From JBDRMN01 sp043812055 (GTDB lineage: Bacteria; Patescibacteriota; Gracilibacteria; JAHISY01): DNA of 12,718 bases. The translations under genes were made by a program, and so were the position numbers. The stretch is from assembly GCA_043812055.1 (NCBI GenBank), contig JBDRMN010000060.1:1-12718 (forward strand), read 5' to 3'. The notes beneath the pieces are model-generated. The model was not told the origin of the DNA, ran no database searches, and saw only the letters and a program-made list of their open reading frames with translations. Positions 1-5,326 of the stretch are shown one piece after another. Numbering within the stretch: position 1 is the first letter of the stretch; every line of letters begins with the position of its first letter.

Positions 1-187
1 TTTTTTGAAGATAGCTGGTGCGTATATCCGCATCCGCAAACATCGGCAGATTTTCCTCGCGAAAAAAAGTGGTAAAAATCGGCGCATCGGGAAAAAGCTC
101 GTGGAACGCCAACAGCACTCGCTCGGCCCCACCAAAATCAGTTAACCAGTCATGAACCAACGCTACTCGTAATTTTTGGGAAGGCAT
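1..187 (-). CDS. Glycosyltransferase (GT4-like), N-terminal fragment
   Basis: The first 62 residues of a protein that runs off the left edge. The ATG is at 187-185. The N-terminus reads LRVALVHDWLTDFGGAERVL, the opening beta strand and Gly-rich loop (VHDWL...GGAERV) typical of GT-B fold, family 4 glycosyltransferases. It continues with FHELFPDAPIFTTFF, also usual for that family. Family knowledge says such enzymes move a sugar from a nucleotide-sugar to a lipid or glycan acceptor on the cytoplasmic face of the membrane; the substrate cannot be read from this fragment. The start follows directly on an extended -10 box (see 195-203), so the mRNA may be leaderless. The only purine-rich stretch upstream, AGGAA, touches the ATG and is too close for normal Shine-Dalgarno pairing. 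The family call is fairly secure; the specific enzyme is not. Confidence 0.8.
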   Translation of the reverse strand, partial: MPSQKLRVALVHDWLTDFGGAERVLLAFHELFPDAPIFTTFFREENLPMFADADIRTSYLQK

Positions 188-194
188 TTCCTAG

Positions 195-203
195 ATTTTA
201 GCA
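195..203 (-). promoter_or_regulatory. Extended -10 promoter of the glycosyltransferase gene
   Basis: On the minus strand the bases read TGC-TAAAAT, an extended -10 (TGn) followed by a 5-of-6 match to TATAAT. No convincing -35 stands 17 bp upstream, as is common for extended -10 promoters. The expected transcription start is 6-8 bases past the box, at or next to the ATG at 187, so the transcript would be leaderless or nearly so. This comes from sequence inspection only. Confidence 0.45.
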
Positions 204-228
204 TTCCGCAAAAAATTTACTCCTTCCA

Positions 229-270
229 ATTGCACATTGTACATTGCACATTGAAAATTGTTTATTCTTC
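229..270. repeat. 7-bp periodic tandem array (ATTGNAC type)
   Basis: Six consecutive in-phase heptads, all starting ATTG or ATTC. The units are ATTGCAC (twice), ATTGTAC, ATTGAAA, ATTGTTT and ATTCTTC. The array fills most of the gap between the glycosyltransferase and hom genes. It runs through the hom stop codon (262-264) into the last two Glu codons. Confidence 0.75.
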
Positions 271-1596
271 AACTCTCAAGACCACCGTCTTCTCCCGCGA
301 ACAACTCAAGCGATTAATTTCCCGAACCGCTTTACAAACAACTGCTTCTTTCGCTGAATGCAACAAAATCACCAGCGGTACATCTTTTTTGAATTCCCCA
401 AGATCAAGCTGGAGGATATCGCGAATGTTAAGCTTGTGCCTCGCTAATGCATTCGAAATATCACGAATCACTCCCGGCTGATCCTTCACGCTGAAGCGCA
501 AGTAGTATTCACTTTCAACCTCAGCGATAGGCTTGATGGGCAGGGCTTTCAGATCCTTCGGAGCGACTCCGCGAACCGGAGCCGAGCCGCAATTACACCT
601 GCAATCGCAGTCGCATAGTAAGGCTCGCGCCGCTTCGATCACATCACCCACTACCGCAGTCGCCGTCGGCAGTGAACCCGCCCCCGGACCACTGAGTAGG
701 ATCTCGCCCAAATTTTCCCCGCAAAGCAAAACCCCGTTAATCACGCCGTTAATCTTCGCCAGTGGAGAAGCGGCGGGCAATAGGGTTGGGTGAACTCTAA
801 TTTCGATCTTGCCATTTTCCTTCTTGGCTACGGCAACGAGCTTGATCACCCGATTCAGCCGCCGAGCGAATTCAAAATCAGCTGCCGAAAGCTTGGTGAT
901 TCCTTCGACATAGATTTTCTTAAAATCAACTTTCGCGCCGAAAGCCAGCATCGCGAGCAAAGCAATTTTATGCGCCGTATCTTTTCCCTCGATATCGAGA
1001 GTTGGATCCGCCTCTGCGTAACCTTTTTTTTGCGCTTCTTTCAAGACGTCTTTGAACTCGCCTCCGCCGGCAGCTAATTTACTGAGAATGTAGTTACAGG
1101 TTCCATTTAGAATCCCGTAGATTCGTTCAACTCTCTCCCCGGCCAAACCAGTTTTGAGAGTACGTACTACCGGAATCGCTCCCCCGACTGCCGCCTCGAA
1201 AAGGAGCAGGCGACTTTGCTTTCCCGCCAGAGCGAAAAGTTTTTCGCCTTTTTCGGAGAGCAAAGCCTTATTCGCCGTGACAACATGCTTACCATTTCTG
1301 AGAGCCGTCTCGATAAATTTCGCCGCGATGCCCGTACCGCCAACAAGTTCAATCACGATATCGATTGCTGGGTTGCGACAAACTGCCAGGCCATCTTTCG
1401 TCAGAATCTTTCGATTAACTTTCACTCCCCGATCACGCTTCAAATCCAAATCCGCAATCGCTGCGAGCTCAACTTTCGCGCCAACCCGCTCGGCAATGGC
1501 GCGTGCATTTCTCTGGAGCACTTTGACCACTCCAGAACCCACCACTCCGAAGCCGAGAAGACCAATTCGAATCTTGGAACGTGAAGCGTGAAACAT
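262..1596 (-). CDS. hom: Homoserine dehydrogenase with C-terminal ACT domain
   Basis: NAD(P)H-dependent reduction of L-aspartate 4-semialdehyde to L-homoserine, in the threonine/methionine branch of the aspartate pathway; cytosolic. At 444 residues it has the usual length for the monofunctional enzyme. The Rossmann motif GFGVVG is at 15-20, VVTANKAL at about 105-112 (Lys110), GILNGTCNYIL at 161-171, and GYAEADPTLDIEGKDTAHK at 192-210. The ACT domain covers about 365-440 and is known in this family for threonine feedback. Two oddities stand out. Residues 328-337 alternate Cys with another residue and are encoded by a hexanucleotide repeat. The first seven residues (MFHASRS) are encoded inside a 7-bp repeat array, but no other ATG, GTG or TTG lies nearer the conserved KIRIGLLGFG. 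No Shine-Dalgarno sequence precedes the ATG. No other threonine or methionine genes are visible here, so the gene stands apart from a classical thr operon. Confidence 0.95.
   Translation of the reverse strand: MFHASRSKIRIGLLGFGVVGSGVVKVLQRNARAIAERVGAKVELAAIADLDLKRDRGVKVNRKILTKDGLAVCRNPAIDIVIELVGGTGIAAKFIETALRNGKHVVTANKALLSEKGEKLFALAGKQSRLLLFEAAVGGAIPVVRTLKTGLAGERVERIYGILNGTCNYILSKLAAGGGEFKDVLKEAQKKGYAEADPTLDIEGKDTAHKIALLAMLAFGAKVDFKKIYVEGITKLSAADFEFARRLNRVIKLVAVAKKENGKIEIRVHPTLLPAASPLAKINGVINGVLLCGENLGEILLSGPGAGSLPTATAVVGDVIEAARALLCDCDCRCNCGSAPVRGVAPKDLKALPIKPIAEVESEYYLRFSVKDQPGVIRDISNALARHKLNIRDILQLDLGEFKKDVPLVILLHSAKEAVVCKAVREINRLSCSREKTVVLRVEE
586..615 (-). repeat. In-frame hexanucleotide repeat inside hom (Cys-X)5
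   Basis: Five 6-bp units, on the minus strand variants of TGCGAY/TGYNNN. They encode residues 328-337 of homoserine dehydrogenase as five Cys-X dipeptides (X = Asp, Asp, Arg, Asn, Gly). The repeat lies in the linker between the catalytic and ACT domains. The period is a multiple of three, so changes in copy number keep the reading frame. Confidence 0.7.
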
Positions 1597-1625
1597 AAAA
1601 CTTAGGTTAAGGATTAAGAACGAAG
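1577..1625. repeat. 7-bp periodic array bridging hom start and four-helix-bundle gene stop
   Basis: Seven in-phase heptads including GAACGTG, AAGCGTG, AAACATA, AAACTTA, GGTTAAG and GATTAAG. Similarity decays from left to right. The array covers the first codons of hom (start 1596), the 17-base gap, and the stop codon of the four-helix-bundle gene (1614-1616). Confidence 0.6.
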
Positions 1626-1973
1626 CCCCCTAATTGTACCCCAAAGCATCGCTCCAATTTTATCAGTAATTTTGGAAGCTTCCTTGTAGTTTTCCTCATT
1701 CATAAATTTTTCCTTCCAGGCGAAGTGAAGTAAATACTTGGCTTCTTTGAGGGAACCATAGGAAATCTCGAGAAAATTCTTATGCACTTTACTTCTCACA
1801 CGAGCATAACCCTCTATGTAGTTCAAAACGACAGAAAGAGCAGCTCTCCTCAGCTGAGAAGTAATTCCATAAAGCTCTTCTCTGGGGAAATCTCGTGTAA
1901 TTTTGTAGACCAAATGAGCAAATTCATCCATTTTTAATCTTAACTCTCCGTGAAAACTTTTTGTCCCAATCAT
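1614..1973 (-). CDS. Four-helix-bundle protein (23S rRNA intervening sequence protein family)
   Basis: 119 residues. The family pattern is clear: FPREELYGITSQLRRAALSV at about 29-48, N51 and EGYAR at 54-58, then FLEISYGSLKEAKYLL at 67-82. Members form a four-helix bundle and were first found in insertions within bacterial 23S rRNA genes; many, like this one, stand alone. The biochemical role is unknown, with RNA or nucleic-acid binding usually suspected. The open frame continues upstream to a TTG at 2009, adding 12 residues. The ATG at 1973 was chosen because the family's usual N-terminus (about ten residues, then a helix and YK-T--FP) fits it. A GTG at 1979 preceded by AGGGA is a further possibility. 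The family is secure, the start less so. Confidence 0.85.
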   Translation of the reverse strand: MIGTKSFHGELRLKMDEFAHLVYKITRDFPREELYGITSQLRRAALSVVLNYIEGYARVRSKVHKNFLEISYGSLKEAKYLLHFAWKEKFMNEENYKEASKITDKIGAMLWGTIRGLRS

Positions 1974-2012
1974 GTCCACTATTCTCTTTCCCTGAATTCT
2001 GAAACTCAAGTT

Positions 2013-2035
2013 AGTTCATTAAATGTTCATGAACT
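2013..2035. other. Small hairpin/palindrome between glyA and the four-helix-bundle gene
   Basis: AGTTCAT (2013-2019) can pair with ATGAACT (2029-2035) across a 9-base loop. A perfect 10-bp palindrome GTTCATGAAC lies at 2025-2034. No T-tract follows, so it is not a classical terminator. Confidence 0.3.
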
Positions 2036-2038
2036 TCA

Positions 2039-2073
2039 GGTTTCACGTTTCGTGTTTCAGGTTTCATATTTCA
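2039..2073. repeat. 7-bp periodic tandem array (NNTTTCR)
   Basis: Five perfectly phased heptads: GGTTTCA (twice), CGTTTCG, TGTTTCA and TATTTCA. The last unit ends exactly with the glyA stop codon (2071-2073 on the plus strand, TGA on the minus strand). On the minus strand the unit reads NNGAAAC, close to the AAGAAC and TAGAACC units of the other gaps. Confidence 0.8.
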
Positions 2074-3324
2074 CGACACCCCCGGCACCGGAAAACCCTT
2101 CGCCAATTCTTCCACCTCTTTTTTAATTTTCCCTAACTCATCCGCATCTTCCGGTTTTTCCGCAACGCGGGAAATCCACTCCGCGATCTTCACCATCTCC
2201 GCTTCCCCCATTCCCCGCGTCGTGATTGCCGGCGTACCAAAACGGATTCCGCTCGGCTGCATGGGTGGGTTCGGATCATTTGGAATCGTGCTCGCGCTCG
2301 CGGTGATTCCCGTCTTGTCGAGTGTTTCGGTGAATTTCTTTCCACCGATATTTTTGTTACGCAGATCGACCACCATCAGATGATTATCCGTGCCGTCGGA
2401 AACGATTTTGAAATCTTTCTGCATTAATTCTTCCGCAAGTTTTTTGGCGTTTAGAATAATTTGTTTGGAATATTCAATGAACTCCGGTTTTAATGCCTCA
2501 CCCAGCGCCACTGCAATCGCCGCAATAATGTGCTCGTGCGGCCCGCCTTGAATCCCCGGGAAGACTGCCCGGTTAATTTTCTTCGCAATCTCCTCATCCC
2601 GACTTAGGATCAGCGCTCCGCGAGGTCCTCTCAAGGTCTTGTGCGTAGTGGTCGTGATCACATCGAAACCCGCCTCCACCGGCCCGGGAATCTGTTTCGC
2701 CGCGATCAGTCCCGCCACGTGCGCGATATCGGCGAAGGTAAGCGCTCCTACTTTGTCCGCAATTTCTTTGAATCTTTTCCAGTCAAAATCTCTCGAATAA
2801 GCGGAAAAGCCGGCAACAATCATTTTCGGTTTGTGTTCTTCTGCCAGCGCATCGACCTCATCCATTTCGACCAAGCCAGTTTTTGGATTACAACCGTATT
2901 GCACGAAGTTGTAAGTCTTGCCCGTGAAATTCACCGGGTGCCCGTGACTGAGGTGACCACCATGATCGAGCTTGAGCCCGAGGATTGTGTCCCCCGCTTC
3001 GACGAGAGCGAAGTAAACCGCCAGATTGGCGGGCGAGCCGGAAAGCGCTTGGACGTTGACGAAGTTCACGCCAAAAAGTTCTTTCGCGCGGTCAATCGCG
3101 AGTTGCTCGACCTTATCAATCACTTCATTGCCCGCGTAGTAACGCTTCCCGGGATAGCCCTCGGAATACTTATTCTGCAAAACCGAAGCCATCGTTTCGA
3201 GCACGGCTGGTGAGGTGTAATTCTCACTCGCGATCAGCTCCAGCCCGCTGGCCTGGCGCTTTTCCTCAGCGGCAATCAATTCGGCCACTGCCGGATCGGT
3301 CTGGGGAAGGAACTTATAATCCAT
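2071..3324 (-). CDS. glyA: Serine hydroxymethyltransferase
   Basis: PLP enzyme that converts serine and tetrahydrofolate to glycine and 5,10-methylene-THF, the main one-carbon source; cytosolic. At 417 residues it is the usual bacterial length. Visible landmarks: LIASENYTS at 30-38, the GYPGKRYYAG loop at 56-65, HGGHLSHG at 121-128, DIAHVAGLIA at 199-208, the PLP Schiff-base Lys229 in TTTHKTLRGPRG, and SGIRFGTPAITTRG with Arg361 near the C-terminus. One deviation: the common VNKN tract before IPND is ASAS here (342-345). The start is the only reasonable ATG. No Shine-Dalgarno sequence precedes it; a TAAAAT box at 3354-3349 could be a -10 but has no good -35. It may be co-transcribed with the four-helix-bundle gene and hom downstream, but repeat-bearing gaps separate them. 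Confidence 0.97.
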   Translation of the reverse strand: MDYKFLPQTDPAVAELIAAEEKRQASGLELIASENYTSPAVLETMASVLQNKYSEGYPGKRYYAGNEVIDKVEQLAIDRAKELFGVNFVNVQALSGSPANLAVYFALVEAGDTILGLKLDHGGHLSHGHPVNFTGKTYNFVQYGCNPKTGLVEMDEVDALAEEHKPKMIVAGFSAYSRDFDWKRFKEIADKVGALTFADIAHVAGLIAAKQIPGPVEAGFDVITTTTHKTLRGPRGALILSRDEEIAKKINRAVFPGIQGGPHEHIIAAIAVALGEALKPEFIEYSKQIILNAKKLAEELMQKDFKIVSDGTDNHLMVVDLRNKNIGGKKFTETLDKTGITASASTIPNDPNPPMQPSGIRFGTPAITTRGMGEAEMVKIAEWISRVAEKPEDADELGKIKKEVEELAKGFPVPGVS

Positions 3325-3380
3325 TGGACAAGATTAACGAACCCGCGCATTTTAGCTGAGCGCATAACTTTTCGCGAGAA

Positions 3381-3436
3381 ACAGAATATAGGATATAGAA
3401 TTAAGAACAAAGAACCAGGAACCAAGAACCAAGAAC
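3381..3436. repeat. 7-bp periodic tandem array (NARGAAY)
   Basis: Eight consecutive in-phase heptads, 56 bases without a slip. The units include ACAGAAT, ATAGGAT, ATAGAAT, TAAGAAC, AAAGAAC, CAGGAAC and CAAGAAC (twice). It lies in the divergent gap between glyA and lspA. The unit changes gradually along the array, as expected from slippage combined with point mutation. Confidence 0.85.
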
Positions 3437-3443
3437 CGCACTC

Positions 3444-3475
3444 AAAGACCCAACGACTTAAAAACCTAGAGACCT
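3444..3475. repeat. 8-bp periodic tandem array (AAAGACCT type)
   Basis: Four in-phase octamers: AAAGACCC, AACGACTT, AAAAACCT and AGAGACCT. The array follows the heptad array at 3381-3436 after seven bases, so the period changes from 7 to 8 within one gap. The same octamer occurs twice at 4129-4144 and three times at 9168-9191. Confidence 0.7.
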
Positions 3476-3490
3476 AAGTCAAATGACACC

Positions 3491-3518
3491 CTATATCCTG
3501 TATCCTGTGTCTTGAAAT
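3491..3518. repeat. 7-bp periodic array abutting the lspA start
   Basis: CTATATC, CTGTATC and CTGTGTC are in phase, followed by TTGAAAT, which contains the first bases of the lspA ATG (3517). CTATATCCT is the inverse of AGGATATAG at 3390-3398, so the two ends of the glyA-lspA gap could pair. Confidence 0.55.
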
Positions 3519-3960
3519 GTTCAAACAGAGAATCTTTCTCGCAGCCGGAATCGCCATAGCCCTCTTCTTGGATCTCTTTACGAAACGCTTAGCTGAGAAA
3601 TATTTTGCCGAGCCATTCGAAATATTCCCTTTCTTAAGCTTCGAACTCAGTCACAACCGTGCTCTCGCTTTCGGGATTCCCTTCCCCCTCCCCCTCACTA
3701 TCCTGCTCTCGGTCAGCGCTGTCGCAATCCTCGGCTGGCTTTTCGTGAAAAATCTTCGAAAAGATTCTAAAATTGGGCTAATCAGTCTCACCCTCCTACT
3801 GGGTGGAGCGCTCGGAAATCTCCTGGAGCGTATATTAACCTCCCAGGTCACGGATTTCATCGCACTCTTCTTCATCCCCAACTTCAATCTCGCCGACACC
3901 TTCCTCACCTTCGGCGTCATTATCCTCATCCTCGGCAGCAAAAAAATCTTTAAAAATTGA
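3517..3960 (+). CDS. lspA: Lipoprotein signal peptidase II
   Basis: Inner-membrane aspartyl protease that removes signal peptides from diacylglyceryl-modified prolipoproteins. 147 residues with four membrane helices (about 5-21, 55-76, 86-103, 127-143). Conserved elements are present: D19 and K23 in DLFTKR, N47 with ALAFG (the NxGxAFG motif), GGALGNLLERI at 96-106, and the catalytic Asp pair D113 in VTDFI and D127 in FNLADTFL. It is slightly short at the C-terminus but appears complete. The ATG has no Shine-Dalgarno sequence and sits at the end of a 7-bp repeat array. No lgt or lipoprotein gene is adjacent. It follows the divergent glyA-lspA gap, so it needs its own promoter, for which only TATCCT at 3501-3506 is a weak -10 candidate. 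Confidence 0.93.
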   Translation: MFKQRIFLAAGIAIALFLDLFTKRLAEKYFAEPFEIFPFLSFELSHNRALAFGIPFPLPLTILLSVSAVAILGWLFVKNLRKDSKIGLISLTLLLGGALGNLLERILTSQVTDFIALFFIPNFNLADTFLTFGVIILILGSKKIFKN

Positions 3961-3962
3961 AA

Positions 3963-3990
3963 GAGGATTGAGGAGTAAGAACTCAGAGAC
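3963..3990. repeat. Short 7-bp periodic array after lspA
   Basis: Four phased heptads: GAGGATT, GAGGAGT, AAGAACT and CAGAGAC. The array begins two bases after the lspA stop codon. The identity is weaker than in the other arrays. Confidence 0.45.
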
Positions 3991-4055
3991 TTAAAATCCA
4001 CAACATCGAACACATGCCGCCCACCATTGAGCAAATAACACTAACACTATCCACT

Positions 4056-4111
4056 TCCGCCATAGGCGGATCTCCTCCAGAGGCGGATGAGCCTCTGGCT
4101 CAAGCCTCTGG
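4056..4111. repeat. GC-rich double hairpin element
   Basis: TCCGCC-ATA-GGCGGA (4056-4070) is a perfect 6-bp stem. CCAGAGGC (4077-4084) pairs with GCCTCTGG at 4091-4098 (6-base loop), or with a second copy at 4104-4111. There is no U-tract. It may still end or slow lspA transcription, or it may be a small dispersed intergenic element. Its composition differs sharply from the A/C-rich sequence around it. Confidence 0.6.
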
Positions 4112-4128
4112 CTGAAACACTACCACCC

Positions 4129-4213
4129 AAAGACCTAAAGACCTAACAACCCCTAACTACTCACACTAACTACTAACTACCCCTAGACCCTATTCCCTAT
4201 CCCCTAACCCCTG
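4129..4213. repeat. Octamer then heptad array leading into the start codon at 4218
   Basis: Two copies of AAAGACCT (4129-4144) are followed by seven in-phase heptads at 4165-4213: ACTAACT (twice), ACCCCTA, GACCCTA, TTCCCTA, TCCCCTA and ACCCCTG. The next heptad window, 4214-4220, ends with the ATG itself. The heptads contain no purine-rich Shine-Dalgarno sequence. Confidence 0.8.
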
Positions 4214-4217
4214 CCTC

Positions 4218-4925
4218 ATGCTCCCTCCCCGCGAAGTCAAATTCTCTCTCATCTTCTTCAAATCCCTCTCTGGTCTCAGCACTGGAGTCGTCGGCATGAT
4301 CATCCTCCTGATCTTCGTCTTGCTGGGACTGGGGACGGTAAGTGGTGGATCGGTAATTGGTCCGTTTTTGATCTTTAGCGCGATCATCATGGGGCTTGTC
4401 ACAGCCTTGATCGCAAACTGCTTGGGAGTGTTTCTCTTTGGTCTTTTGGATCGAGCGAAGTACCCCGACGTTCGCAACGTGGTCAAGCACGTGATTTCGC
4501 TGAACATCCTGATCTTTATTTTTCTCCTACCGGTTTATTTCTTCGGTGTGATTGGCACAGCGAATAACGTACAAACTATCTTTTTCATCGCGACTCTCCA
4601 GCTCATCGTCTCCGCACTGGCCAGCATGTTTACGCTCGAGCTTTCGGCTTCACAATCCCCACGCGATAATCTGATTGCGATTTACGGAATTGTCTTCAGT
4701 GTGCTTGCGGCCATCGTGATCAACCTCCTGGTCTATAGCCTCTTCCAAAGTCTTTCCACTCCGGCGGAACTCACCGTCGGTGGCAGCGGTGGCAAAGGTC
4801 CGACTGCCGTACTTTTTGCAATCCTCCCCATTACCTGGTTTCTCTTCGGTTTCTTCACGACCCTCGTGGAAATGCTCTACCGCTGGATTTACGAAACCTG
4901 GGGTATTGACATCCTGAACCGCTAG
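4218..4925 (+). CDS. Multi-pass membrane protein of unknown function
   Basis: 235 residues with about six membrane helices (near 19-39, 46-76, 91-112, 119-140, 152-175 and 195-218). A short basic N-terminal segment is PPREVKFSLIFFKSL, and a Gly-rich loop GGSGGKG lies at 188-194. I do not recognise a catalytic motif. The overall look, with six helices, small residues and a soluble start that reads like PPREVKF, recalls Yip1-like membrane proteins, but this is not strong enough to name. Its stop codon TAG touches the ATG of the next gene (4926), so the two are translated from one message and probably act together. The start codon follows a 7-bp repeat array, with no ribosome binding site. Confidence 0.8.
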   Translation: MLPPREVKFSLIFFKSLSGLSTGVVGMIILLIFVLLGLGTVSGGSVIGPFLIFSAIIMGLVTALIANCLGVFLFGLLDRAKYPDVRNVVKHVISLNILIFIFLLPVYFFGVIGTANNVQTIFFIATLQLIVSALASMFTLELSASQSPRDNLIAIYGIVFSVLAAIVINLLVYSLFQSLSTPAELTVGGSGGKGPTAVLFAILPITWFLFGFFTTLVEMLYRWIYETWGIDILNR

Positions 4926-5129
4926 ATGGCTGACGAAAGCGAAAATACCGAGAAAAAAGGAGGCGGCGGCAAGCTCCTCGCCGGTTTCATCATCGGCGGC
5001 GCGATTGCCAGTGTTTTGGGCTGGAAACACGCTCCGAAGAAAACCAAGAAGGTAATTAAAAAAAGGGTCAAACAGGTGTTACAGAAGATTGAGGAAAAGA
5101 TCCGGGAGCTGGAAGAGGACGAAGAATAG
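4926..5129 (+). CDS. Small YtxH-like single-span membrane protein
   Basis: 67 residues: an acidic/polar start with GGGG (12-15), a Gly/Ala-rich membrane helix about 16-33 (LLAGFIIGGAIASVLGW), then a strongly charged Lys- then Glu-rich helix (38-67) likely to form a coiled coil. This layout matches the small Gly-zipper plus charged-helix proteins of the YtxH type; the function of those is unclear. It starts immediately after the stop of the six-helix protein with no intervening base, so it is probably translationally coupled and may be a partner or stabiliser of that protein. Confidence 0.75.
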   Translation: MADESENTEKKGGGGKLLAGFIIGGAIASVLGWKHAPKKTKKVIKKRVKQVLQKIEEKIRELEEDEE

Positions 5130-5156
5130 TTGCCAGTTGCGAGTTCCGAGTTGCTA
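5129..5156. repeat. 7-bp periodic tandem array (GTTSCNA)
   Basis: Four in-phase heptads: GTTGCCA, GTTGCGA, GTTCCGA and GTTGCTA. The first base is the last base of the preceding TAG stop codon. Confidence 0.75.
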
Positions 5157-5165
5157 GAGGTTTTT

Positions 5166-5218
5166 ATTTGACATTTGGATTTTGAGATTGAATTGATATT
5201 TAGATTTTGAAATTTTAA
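5166..5218. repeat. A/T-rich 7-bp periodic array
   Basis: Heptads such as ATTTGAC, ATTTGGA, TTTTGAG and ATTGAAT, then a 4-base phase slip, then ATTTAGA, TTTTGAA and ATTTTAA. It contains a TTGACA (5168-5173), but no good -10 lies 16-18 bases downstream, so a promoter is not claimed. Confidence 0.5.
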
Positions 5219-5225
5219 ATCATAG

Positions 5226-5288
5226 TATTCTGCTATTCTGCTTGCCCTGAGCGAGCGAAGCGAGTCGAAGGGTATCCTGCTATTCTAT
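5226..5288. repeat. Octamer array interrupted by a GC-rich element
   Basis: Two perfect copies of TATTCTGC (5226-5241) are followed by a 28-base GC-rich element at 5245-5272. It begins CCCTGAGCGAG, ends GAGTCGAAGGG, and has terminal CCCT/AGGG that can pair. The octamer pattern then resumes as TATCCTGC and TATTCTAT (5273-5288). This looks like insertion of the GC-rich element into an existing octamer array. Confidence 0.55.
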
Positions 5289-5290
5289 TT

Positions 5291-5325
5291 CCTAGAACCT
5301 AGAACCTAACACCTAGAACCTAAAA
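5291..5325. repeat. 7-bp periodic tandem array (CCTAGAA) ending at a start codon
   Basis: Five perfectly phased heptads: CCTAGAA (three copies), CCTAACA and CCTAAAA. The array ends one base before the ATG at 5327. The unit is the reverse complement of GGTTCTA, seen at 9078 and 12589. Confidence 0.85.
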
Positions 5326-5326
5326 A

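Noticed and set aside
1624..1640. TACAAT near 1640 as a -10 box for hom
   Set aside because: No -35 at 16-18 bp and no TGn extension; it also lies within the coding end of the four-helix-bundle gene.
2641..3213. 190-residue open frame on the plus strand
   Set aside because: It lies entirely antisense to glyA, has no family resemblance and mirrors the codon structure of that gene.
3381..3475. CRISPR-like array
   Set aside because: Units are 7-8 bp and directly adjacent, with no spacers and no cas genes.
4179..4213. CCCTA-type units resembling telomere repeats
   Set aside because: They are five degenerate heptads within a wider class of 7-bp arrays with other units; there is no terminus, and the surrounding genes are ordinary bacterial ones.
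5168..5196. TTGACA as a -35 box upstream of the 5327 gene
   Set aside because: No acceptable -10 at 16-18 bp, and the motif falls within an A/T-rich heptad array that would create it by chance.
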